From: an uncultured Draconibacterium sp.
GTDB lineage: Bacteria; Bacteroidota; Bacteroidia; Bacteroidales; Prolixibacteraceae
NCBI RefSeq assembly: GCF_963675065.1
Contig: NZ_OY775905.1
Location: 1,190,501-1,254,500, forward strand
Length of the DNA stretch: 64,000 bases
Reading direction: 5' to 3'
Below are positions 57,104 through 64,000 of the stretch, in pieces. Position numbers and translations under genes: made by a program. The notes beneath the pieces were generated by a model that saw only the letters and a list, made by a program, of their open reading frames with translations, was not told the origin of the DNA and did no database searches. Numbering within the stretch: the first letter of the stretch is position 1; every line of letters starts with the position of its first letter.

Positions 57104-57691
57104 TTAAGGAAGAAAGAAAACACAGAACAAAACACTGGTTGTCAACCCATTATCCAAATGCTTTTTTAAAAATGATAAGGTGTTTACCATGTGCTTTTTA
57201 ACAGTATTTACTGAAATATCCAGCTGTTTCGCTATTTCCTCATGCGAAAAACCATCTTCGCGACTTAGCTTAAATATTTCTTTCTGACGTGGAGTAAGTT
57301 TATTGAGCAAACTTTTTAACTTCCCATCCAGTTCTTTATACTGCAATTCATCAATAACTTTAGGTGAACTTTGAACTGTTTGTATGGAACCAAGATATTC
57401 CAAATACTTTTTTTCGCTAAGTTTTTTCCTTAGTTGCGATATTGAAGAATTATAGGCGATGGTGAATATAAAGGATTCAAAGGATGAAAATGTATCCAGT
57501 TTTTCTCTGGATTCCCATATTTTCACAAATACTTCTTGCACAATTTCTTCGGCTTCAGCTTCGACCTTGATATACCTAAAAACAAAACCGTATAACCTTT
57601 TACAATATCTTTCATAGATGTTATAAAAGGCAATACGATCACCTGTTTTTAATTTTAATAGTAATTCTTTATTTGATCTGCTGTTTTTCAA
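57104..57691 (-). CDS. ECF RNA polymerase sigma-70 factor
   Basis: This 195-residue ECF sigma factor directs transcription of the linked SusC/SusD-sulfatase genes. Sigma region 2 spans ~22-90 (FYNIYERYCKRLYGFVFRYI, EEIVQEVFVKIWESRE) and region 4 spans ~125-180 (LTPRQKEIFKLSREDGFSHE, LDISVNTVKKHM). The start appears to be TTG at 57691: the frame meets a stop 13 codons upstream with no ATG or GTG that fits, and region 2 would be cut by any later start. The C-terminal tail (TTSVLFCVFFLP) is unusually hydrophobic. Confidence 0.94.
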   Translation of the reverse strand: MKNSRSNKELLLKLKTGDRIAFYNIYERYCKRLYGFVFRYIKVEAEAEEIVQEVFVKIWESREKLDTFSSFESFIFTIAYNSSISQLRKKLSEKKYLEYLGSIQTVQSSPKVIDELQYKELDGKLKSLLNKLTPRQKEIFKLSREDGFSHEEIAKQLDISVNTVKKHMVNTLSFLKKHLDNGLTTSVLFCVFFLP

Positions 57692-57789
57692 AGATAGTTT
57701 AGCTAGCGAATAGACAAATATATAAATTCATTTACATTTTAATGAGATTATCAATAAGGAGGAAATTCGGGAGTACTTTTTAAAACGAC

Positions 57790-57826
57790 AAAAGCGCCTA
57801 AATCAAAAATTTAAGCGCTTTTGTTT
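57790..57826. terminator. Terminator between GH30 gene and sigma factor gene
   Basis: AAAAGCGCCTAAAT pairs with ATTTAAGCGCTTTT (13 of 14) around a short loop. It is flanked by T-rich sequence on either strand. It ends transcription from the GH30 module before the sigma gene. Confidence 0.8.
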
Positions 57827-57857
57827 TGTCAACTTATAAACGGTAGACAAGCAATTT

Positions 57858-59336
57858 TTAGATCGTAATCGTCATTATCGAATGAGGTAAACTTTCCAGA
57901 TCGGTTGATTTGCCATTGATCATCAATCGGTAGTTGAATTTTTCGTCTGATCTGTTCAGTACAACAACGGCAATTGTACCATCAGGATTTACAAAAGCAG
58001 TTGCCTGCAAATCGGTGCGACTCGACGATGCTGCAATTCTTTTGGCTCCTTCTTTTACAAACTTCGAAAAATGTCCGATGTAATAGTAGCTGTTGGAATA
58101 AATTAATTCGCCGGTTTGCGTATTGGCGTGTATCGGTGCAAAACAAAAGTTGCCAACATGGTTTGGTCCGCCGGTTTCGTCCAGTATGATATTCCAGTCG
58201 GTCCATGCAACTGTTCCGCTGTTAAAATCATTCAACATCGAATAGCCGTAGCGTTCGCCCAAAGCCCAGTCGTCAACCCGGTTAATATCAAATGCTTCAA
58301 CACAGCCTTCAGTAAAAATGAGTTTCTTATCGGGGAAAGCGTCGTTTACCAGTTTTGTGTTTTCAAACTGCATATCGCCACCGGTCCAGGGTTCGTACCA
58401 GTGAAAGCCAATGCCCCAAACATATTTTGCAGCTTCCGGATCGCTTAAAATTGTTGTAGCACGCTGATAAACCTGATCGCGGTTATGGTCCCAGGCGATT
58501 AGTTTTTTATCGCTCATTCCGCTATTTTGCAAAGTCGGCCCAAGATATTTCTTTATAAAATCGCGCTCCTCATCGGCAGTATACACGCATGATTCCCACC
58601 GTTGCACAGCCATTGGTTCGTTTTGTACCGAAAGGCCCCAAACAGGAATGTCGCGTTTTTCGTACTCCTCAATAAACTTCACGTAATAGTTTGCCCAGGC
58701 CGGTTTAAACTGTTCCAGTAGTTTTCCCCCCAGCAAAACGTTATTATTGCTTTTCATCCATGCCGGAGGGCTCCAGGGGGTAACAAACATTTTTAATTCT
58801 CCACCTGCCGCTTCAATCGCTTCTTTTATAAACGGAATACGGTATTGCTCGTCGTGCTGAACATCAAAAGTCGTTAAGAGCGAATCATTCTCATCCAAGT
58901 AGTTGTAGGATGCGCTCGAAAAATCACAGCTGGCAATATTTGTACGCGAAAAGTTATAGCCTATTCCTTTTTCCGGGTCGTAAAACGCAGTAAGTATTTC
59001 CTTCCGGACGTTTCTTGGCATTTTATAAAATGTTTCGGCCGAGGCATCCGTTAAAGCCGCTCCTATTCCTTCGATCGTTTGAAACTGTTTTCCCGGATCA
59101 ATCAGAATAAAAGGCTGTGTTTCCAGAGGCTGGCTGGCAGCTTGCAAGCTAAATTCGCCAATTGTTTCTAACCTCAGATTGGTATCTTTTGCAGTTACAT
59201 ACACATTTACTTTTTCGGGATTTACTACTACCGGCGGTTGATCCACATCCTTATTTGCTTCCCTGCTTGTGCATCCGGCAATAAATAAACCCGATACAGC
59301 AAAAACTCCAACCACCGCTTTCAAAATATTCTTCAT
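57858..59336 (-). CDS. GH30 glycosidase, lipoprotein (copy 1)
   Basis: This 492-residue lipoprotein (MKNILKAVVGVFAVSGLFIA, then GC) is of glycoside hydrolase family 30, retaining enzymes with two catalytic glutamates: acid/base in LSVQNEP (~239) and nucleophile in IFTEGCVE (~341). Other blocks: IDPGKQFQTIEGIGAALTDA, FVTPWSPPAWMKS, WTDWNIILDETGGPNH, YYYIGHFSKFVKEGAKRI. This layout suits GH30 beta-1,6-glucanase/glucosidase-type members of Bacteroidota, though beta-xylosidase or beta-fucosidase activity is possible. A second codon ATG is preferred over the one at 59342. It is downstream of a terminator that follows the SusE-like gene. Confidence 0.93.
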   Translation of the reverse strand: MKNILKAVVGVFAVSGLFIAGCTSREANKDVDQPPVVVNPEKVNVYVTAKDTNLRLETIGEFSLQAASQPLETQPFILIDPGKQFQTIEGIGAALTDASAETFYKMPRNVRKEILTAFYDPEKGIGYNFSRTNIASCDFSSASYNYLDENDSLLTTFDVQHDEQYRIPFIKEAIEAAGGELKMFVTPWSPPAWMKSNNNVLLGGKLLEQFKPAWANYYVKFIEEYEKRDIPVWGLSVQNEPMAVQRWESCVYTADEERDFIKKYLGPTLQNSGMSDKKLIAWDHNRDQVYQRATTILSDPEAAKYVWGIGFHWYEPWTGGDMQFENTKLVNDAFPDKKLIFTEGCVEAFDINRVDDWALGERYGYSMLNDFNSGTVAWTDWNIILDETGGPNHVGNFCFAPIHANTQTGELIYSNSYYYIGHFSKFVKEGAKRIAASSSRTDLQATAFVNPDGTIAVVVLNRSDEKFNYRLMINGKSTDLESLPHSIMTITI

Positions 59337-59390
59337 GATCATCTTCTTTTTCTTCGTTCAACATTATTGTGTAAAATGCCGGAACGACTA

Positions 59391-59438
59391 ACAAAAAAAG
59401 GTTGCGGAACTTCCCATCCCGGGAAGCCCACAACCTTT
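59391..59438 (-). terminator. Two-step hairpin terminator after SusE-like gene
   Basis: AAAGGTTG (59397-59404) pairs with CAACCTTT (59431-59438), enclosing CTTCCC/GGGAAG. On the minus strand it is followed by a run of seven T. Confidence 0.85.
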
Positions 59439-59460
59439 GTATATATCTACCTTTTCTCTC

Positions 59461-60795
59461 TTATTCTTTTGTAACTGTTAAAACCGCCTGATCGTTTCCT
59501 GCCGAAAGATCAACCGTAAATACATAAGTTGCACCGTCTTCCAGTGTAACTCCATCAACTAATCCGAGGTTACCACTATCGCGGCCATTTGTACCGTCGC
59601 CAATAAATACAATATCGCTTGTTGTTGAAATGGCATCTCCTCCAAATTCTCCTCCCCAACCTTTTTGGTGGAAGAATTTAAAGTTGATTCCGTCGGTGCT
59701 GATATTTGTACCTCCAACTACAGTCATCTGATATTTTTTGTTGCCGATTGGAGCCATGCACAATGCATTGTCAGGACTCCAGCCCACAGTTTTATCAGCT
59801 AACGATGGTTTACCAACATTCTCGCCAATCACCCAAACGGCACCTGTTCCGTCAGCATTTAAAGCAGCTGGAGAGTTACCATCCAAAGCCTCAATTATGA
59901 AATAATTTAGTGCCAGATTAGCTGTTACACGATATTTCCCTGTAATCGGAACAAAAGTGTATAATCCGTCTTCCTGCGTAGTCAGATAATCCGCATCAAT
60001 CCACCAGTCGGCAATATTTCCCAAACCCTGAATATTTACGTCCTGCCCTTGCGTCAGATCAATATCAAGCTGATAATTTTCTTTATCAAGCATATTCATC
60101 TTCTCACCGTTAAGCAGAATTTCAAAGAATGGGCCCGCCTTATATGTTTTAGTGTTAAATGTTACCGAATACGTTCCTCCAACCGGGCTTACAAAAGGAA
60201 TATCTTTTGAAACGCCATTTGTTATTTCTCCGGCTTCCCAGCCAAATACGATTTCTGTTCCTTTGTCATCAACCACCGGCGTTTTAATGTAGGCCGACAA
60301 ATCCGTTGACGGGAATGCCTCAGTAGCTGCATACTCATTTTCTTCGCCGGTAGGCAACATGGGATACGATGCGTTTTCGCTTACCAAAATCAGGTAAGGA
60401 TATTGCGCACGAGTAATTGGAACATCAAAAGTTTCCATACTGCTATTCATAGTTGTATTCAGTAATACAAACTCCAGAGTTGCCGTTCCATCAGGAATAT
60501 CCTTCTCAAAAGGAATTTCAATTGTTCCTGTATATTCCCCATTTTCTTTTGTGCGAATTGCTGTTCTTTCCACCTCTTCTTCGCCAAAATAAAGAATGGC
60601 AGTTAGTGTCGATAGCGAAATTTCGTCGCTAACCGAAACAGTAAACGGAAGCACATCTCCGAAATGTACATTTGAAAACTGGTTCTCTATTTCCATAACG
60701 GGATTTCCCGCCGGTTCGATTTCGCTGATATCATCGGAACACGACAAAACAGCCAAACCCAAAATGCCTAATATCAAATATTTTAAGTTCTTCAT
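59461..60795 (-). CDS. SusE/SusF-like surface glycan-binding lipoprotein (copy 1)
   Basis: This protein of about 444 residues has a lipoprotein signal (MKNLKYLILGILGLAVLSC) and beta-sandwich domains. N-terminal Ig-like segments (PVMEIENQFSNVHFGDVL, VSDEISLSTLTAILYFGEE) lead to C-terminal carbohydrate-binding modules with SusE/F-type aromatic blocks (AVWVIGENVGKPSLADKT, FKFFHQKGWGGEFGGD). It likely holds glycan on the cell surface for the neighbouring GH30 enzymes. The frame opens at 60819 and overlaps the upstream gene; the ATG at 60795 begins the lipoprotein signal and is preferred. Confidence 0.85.
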   Translation of the reverse strand: MKNLKYLILGILGLAVLSCSDDISEIEPAGNPVMEIENQFSNVHFGDVLPFTVSVSDEISLSTLTAILYFGEEEVERTAIRTKENGEYTGTIEIPFEKDIPDGTATLEFVLLNTTMNSSMETFDVPITRAQYPYLILVSENASYPMLPTGEENEYAATEAFPSTDLSAYIKTPVVDDKGTEIVFGWEAGEITNGVSKDIPFVSPVGGTYSVTFNTKTYKAGPFFEILLNGEKMNMLDKENYQLDIDLTQGQDVNIQGLGNIADWWIDADYLTTQEDGLYTFVPITGKYRVTANLALNYFIIEALDGNSPAALNADGTGAVWVIGENVGKPSLADKTVGWSPDNALCMAPIGNKKYQMTVVGGTNISTDGINFKFFHQKGWGGEFGGDAISTTSDIVFIGDGTNGRDSGNLGLVDGVTLEDGATYVFTVDLSAGNDQAVLTVTKE

Positions 60796-60806
60796 TGCGT
60801 TAGTTT

Positions 60807-62306
60807 TTATTTTTTCCATTGGTATGAAATAACCGATTTAGCAGGCACTTCGTAACTGAAGTGATTTGTGCCATCGTCAAGTGTTATCATTTTTGAGGTC
60901 GAATTGCTGTTCAATAATACCACAGCGTAAGTTCCGTCGGTGTTTTCAAATGCCGAGTAGTAAAATCCGGCATCAGAAAAGCCCGAAGTACCGATACGCA
61001 CTGCACCTGGCTTAACAACCGACGACAAGTGGCCGATAATGTAATAGTGCGAATTACGTGTAATTGATGAATAATTTGCCCTATCGATATCCACCGCGCC
61101 ATAACAAGTCTGGCATCCGCCATCGCGGTTGGGGCCTCTGTCGCTATCCAGCATCAGGTTCCATACAATTACTCCTTTACTCCAGTTATTTACAGTTCCC
61201 AGTGCTACTTCGCGCATATCTTCAATTAAACGATTTTGCAGGTTTCGGCCATCATTCCAGGTACCGATAGATGTTTCAGTGAAAATCAACTCTCTTTCAG
61301 GAGCTTTTTCGTGTATATCCAAAAGCTCTTCCTTGTTTCCACCATAATTGTGATAGGCTGCACCGACCACAATATCTTCGTCAATCCCTGCATTGTAAAT
61401 TTTCACCGGGTAATCATTCTGCTCGCCCATGTTATCGTAGTTGTAATTGTGGTCGAACAAATAAATTTTTGTGTTCAACGATGCTGCTTTAAAAGCAGGC
61501 ACCAGGTTGTTTTTCACAAATTCAAGTTGTTCTTCCCAGCCCATATACAACGACGCTGAATTACCTCTGTTAAGCGGTTCGTTTTGTGGGGTAACCGAAT
61601 AAATATCGATTCCGTATTCCCTTAAAACCTGAATCCACTTTACAAAATACGTGGCATAATCGGCATAATACGCCGGATTTAACTGACCGCTAGTCCACGA
61701 ATTGAATGGCTGTAAATCAGTAAGGTTATTCACTTTCATCCAGCGTGGGGAAGTCCAGGGCGATCCCAAAATTTTAAGATCAGGATTAATTGCCTGAATT
61801 TCCTGTAAAATCGGAATCACGTAATCGGTTTCTTCCGAGGTGAGGCCGAAGTTTTCAATTCCCTCGGTATCGCAACAGGTATATTCGCTAAGTGAAAAGT
61901 CGGAACAACCGATGGCAATACGAACGTAACTGTAGCCCATTCCCTCTGTTGGCGAGAAAGTTTCTTTCAAAAACTTCTCACGGTTATCTTCTGTCATCTG
62001 TAACAGATTATAACAGGTTGAACCGGTAATTGCCGCTCCAAAACCATCCATTGTCTGATAGCGTGTTTCAGGCTCCAGATTAATGGTTGTTGGCGACATA
62101 TTGCTTTTATCGCTAAAGTCAACCGCTTTTGTTGCAAAATCCAACGACCGGGTATTGGTAGTGATGTATAGTGTAACATCTCCTGTTACCGGTTCCGGTT
62201 GTTCAGGTTCTTCAACTTCACCATTATTATCATCGCTACAGGCAATAAAACCACAGCAAAGCAGTGCTATCAGCAAAATAAATTTTATATCGAATAATTT
62301 CCTCAT
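60807..62306 (-). CDS. GH30 glycosidase, lipoprotein (copy 2)
   Basis: This is a 499-residue lipoprotein (FILLIALLCCGFIAC) of GH30. Catalytic glutamates: acid/base in VTPQNEP (~242), nucleophile in IFTETSIGTW (~343). Other blocks: NLEPETRYQTMDGFGAAITG, ILGSPWTSPRWMKVN, YYIIGHLSSVVKPGAVRI. It differs enough from copy 1 (QNEP against TETS; dissimilar loops) to suggest endo and exo roles on the same chain. Beta-1,6-glucan is the family precedent in Bacteroides thetaiotaomicron; I offer it as inference. It starts just after the SusE-like lipoprotein at 62311. Confidence 0.93.
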   Translation of the reverse strand: MRKLFDIKFILLIALLCCGFIACSDDNNGEVEEPEQPEPVTGDVTLYITTNTRSLDFATKAVDFSDKSNMSPTTINLEPETRYQTMDGFGAAITGSTCYNLLQMTEDNREKFLKETFSPTEGMGYSYVRIAIGCSDFSLSEYTCCDTEGIENFGLTSEETDYVIPILQEIQAINPDLKILGSPWTSPRWMKVNNLTDLQPFNSWTSGQLNPAYYADYATYFVKWIQVLREYGIDIYSVTPQNEPLNRGNSASLYMGWEEQLEFVKNNLVPAFKAASLNTKIYLFDHNYNYDNMGEQNDYPVKIYNAGIDEDIVVGAAYHNYGGNKEELLDIHEKAPERELIFTETSIGTWNDGRNLQNRLIEDMREVALGTVNNWSKGVIVWNLMLDSDRGPNRDGGCQTCYGAVDIDRANYSSITRNSHYYIIGHLSSVVKPGAVRIGTSGFSDAGFYYSAFENTDGTYAVVLLNSNSTSKMITLDDGTNHFSYEVPAKSVISYQWKK

Positions 62307-62310
62307 TGTA

Positions 62311-63702
62311 TTAAAGCGTTACTTTTTCAATGTTTACCGTGTTATCGTTTAGGTTGATTGTAAAACGATAGTTGGCTGATTCAACAAGCGGATCGTTCTC
62401 ACCATTCGGAATGGTCCAATCGTTATCGCCTGAAATGATCTGTTCGCCGGTAAACGTAAACTGACCTGCTTTTTTCTCATTTCCCCAACCGGTATTTTCA
62501 AAAGGTTTGAATCCGGCGAAATGATCGTGATCACCCGGAGTGAAGAACGTTCCCTGGTAAATGCCATCCCCGATTTGACGCAACAACACATAATTCAGCA
62601 CGTTTCCGAAACCCCAACTGGTATGAACGCGGGTGTGTCCGGCGTAAACTGCCCCGATTTCCTCAGTACTAACGTTGGTAGGATAGCCCAAACCGTAACC
62701 ACAAGCCAGAAGGTATTGTGGATAAGAAGGATTATCAACGCCTACAAAAATATTTTTACGAACCGGGTTGTAGTAAATGGTGTATTCACCGGTTTCTCCA
62801 AGGAAAGTTACACGGCTGTCGGCTGTGCGCTCGAAGAAATCGGGATTGTAAATATTAGCTGCATCACCCAACTGCCCAAACACAGTGTAGGTTTTTCCCT
62901 TTTCCAGTGTGCGGGTAAGCGTGCGGAAAGCTTCGCCGTTAACATCCTGATTGGCGAATGCAGAAAGGGCCAAATCATCATCGCCCAACTGGCTTCCGGT
63001 GGTTGCCGCTGTAAAAGCGTAATTATCGAAAACGAAGGTTTTTGTGTAATCGGCATCAGGCGTATACACAAAAGCCGACTCGCCATTTTGGTCGATCATG
63101 GCCAATTTTCCATTAACATTACCGTACACATCGCCACTGTAATCAATCGTATTATCAGAATTGAGTTGCTCTGCAATTTTGTAATTCACCGATGTTTCCA
63201 GCGTTAAGTCGTTACCCGCAAACTGGTTGTTGTCTGATGGCTCCAACGTAACCACGCTACCATTGTCGGTAACCAAATAAAGCTGGCTGTAAACCGGGCG
63301 ACTCCCTGTTAGTTCTGTAATATCAGCACTTACCGAACCGTTAAGAACATTTCGGGCCTCCAACTTTATCCGCACCGCGGAATTATCGGCCTGATCAACC
63401 AATAAGGGAACATAAACCGAATGTTCAACCGAATAATCGTCGCCGGCTAATGGAATTTCGCCGCTTGCTACAGTTCGTCCTTCCGAAACCAGCTCGTAAG
63501 CCAGCGAAGTAAGCATTGTAGACGGATCGGTAATTCTTGCCGACAAGGTAATTGAGTCGCCAAATGTAAAGCTCGAAGGGCTAACTGTTGCCGTCTCAAT
63601 AAAAGGTGTAGATTCTTTTCGGGGGCCGTATTCGTCTTCGCATGAAGCAAATAACGAGGCAATTATCCCGGTTAAAATAAAAATTTTATATAAAGGTTTC
63701 AT
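62311..63702 (-). CDS. SusE-like surface glycan-binding lipoprotein (copy 2)
   Basis: This 463-residue protein has a lipoprotein signal (YKIFILTGIIASLFASC). Ig-like N-terminal part (VSPSSFTFGDSITLSARITD), then beta-sandwich modules with conserved aromatic blocks (YLVTDNGSVVTLEPSDNN, QYLLACGYGLGYPTNVST, FGNVLNYVLLRQIGDGIY, FAGFKPFENTGWGNEKKAG). It is positioned between SusD and GH30 as SusE/F proteins usually are. It probably binds the same glycan that the GH30 enzymes cleave. Its four-base gap to the next gene supports one transcription unit. Confidence 0.87.
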   Translation of the reverse strand: MKPLYKIFILTGIIASLFASCEDEYGPRKESTPFIETATVSPSSFTFGDSITLSARITDPSTMLTSLAYELVSEGRTVASGEIPLAGDDYSVEHSVYVPLLVDQADNSAVRIKLEARNVLNGSVSADITELTGSRPVYSQLYLVTDNGSVVTLEPSDNNQFAGNDLTLETSVNYKIAEQLNSDNTIDYSGDVYGNVNGKLAMIDQNGESAFVYTPDADYTKTFVFDNYAFTAATTGSQLGDDDLALSAFANQDVNGEAFRTLTRTLEKGKTYTVFGQLGDAANIYNPDFFERTADSRVTFLGETGEYTIYYNPVRKNIFVGVDNPSYPQYLLACGYGLGYPTNVSTEEIGAVYAGHTRVHTSWGFGNVLNYVLLRQIGDGIYQGTFFTPGDHDHFAGFKPFENTGWGNEKKAGQFTFTGEQIISGDNDWTIPNGENDPLVESANYRFTINLNDNTVNIEKVTL

Positions 63703-63734
63703 TTTACTCTCTTTTATATTTTTCGGTTTGAATT

Positions 63735-64000
63735 CTAATATCCGGGATTTTGTACCAGGTTTGGATTCTGGTCAATAATATCCTGCGGAACAGGAAGGAT
63801 ATACGACAGGTTTGTAAACGGATAAACCTGTGCCGGACGTCCTTCGTCTTTATCGTACACTGCATTCATTACTTCCTCTACTTTTTCCAAACGAACAAGG
63901 TCGAACCAGCGCTGGCCTTCCATTGCCAGCTCAAGACGGCGTTCTTTCAGATAAGCTTCCATAATTGCATCCTCTCCCGCTGAAGCTGCTACAGGAAGAT
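63735..64000 (-). CDS. SusD/RagB-family protein, C-terminal part (cut by window)
   Basis: The frame runs off the right edge. Visible residues show the SusD C-terminal signature: LKERRLELAMEGQRWFDLVR, then YILPVPQDIIDQNPNLVQNP. It is the glycan-binding lipoprotein of the GH30 module; a SusC should follow just outside the window. It lies 32 bases upstream of the SusE-like gene. Confidence 0.93.
   Translation of the reverse strand, partial: LPVAASAGEDAIMEAYLKERRLELAMEGQRWFDLVRLEKVEEVMNAVYDKDEGRPAQVYPFTNLSYILPVPQDIIDQNPNLVQNPGY

Overview
The window looks like a chromosomal segment of a marine or gut-type Bacteroidota, most like the Marinilabiliales/Prolixibacteraceae group. The reasons are SusC/SusD pairs, a hybrid two-component regulator, ECF sigma/FecR pairs, many Cys-lipoproteins, weak Shine-Dalgarno signals and several -7 boxes of the form TAnnTTTG. 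No taxon below phylum can be fixed from the sequence alone.

Layout. (1) 1-15.8 kb is host core and mixed genes: the 3' part of a GH32 fructan hydrolase with a thioredoxin-like partner, an AspT/YidE-type transporter, dipeptidase E, an ORF6N protein, a creatininase-family amidohydrolase, an outer-membrane barrel, a DEAD-box RNA helicase, two lipoproteins sharing a leader, a LytS/LytTR two-component pair, OsmC, an AhpC-type peroxiredoxin and a Tat-exported Gfo/Idh/MocA oxidoreductase. Three of the intergenic gaps carry 7-bp-phased repeats. (2) 15.97-27.24 kb is an AT-rich integrated island in a tRNA-Ile2(CAT) gene, bounded by a perfect 44-bp direct repeat. It carries a tyrosine recombinase, an excisionase-like protein, small accessory genes, an SH3/TonB-C protein beside a large nested palindrome, and a tightly coupled four-gene operon: HIT protein, ThiL/AIR-synthase-like ATP enzyme, helical-repeat membrane protein, and a SAMHD1-like HD domain fused to a DNA methyltransferase. 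I do not recognise this operon as a described system; it is the best candidate here for a new defence or nucleic-acid/nucleotide-modification system. (3) 27.7-29.0 kb is a FadL/OMPP1-type outer-membrane protein. (4) 29.3-64 kb is a run of polysaccharide-utilisation genes, all on the minus strand.

The polysaccharide run contains three modules. Reading in transcription order from the right edge: a GH30 module (partial SusD, SusE-like lipoprotein, GH30, SusE-like lipoprotein, GH30); an ECF sigma/FecR pair followed by an STN-type SusC, SusD and two sulfatases; and a SusC, SusD, GH89 alpha-N-acetylglucosaminidase, HGSNAT-like acetyltransferase, beta-propeller hydrolase and GH115 alpha-glucuronidase, closed by a hybrid two-component regulator. 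Together these suggest uptake and dismantling of sulfated glycans bearing alpha-GlcNAc and glucuronic acid, plus a beta-glucan-like substrate for the GH30 module. The substrate assignments are inference.
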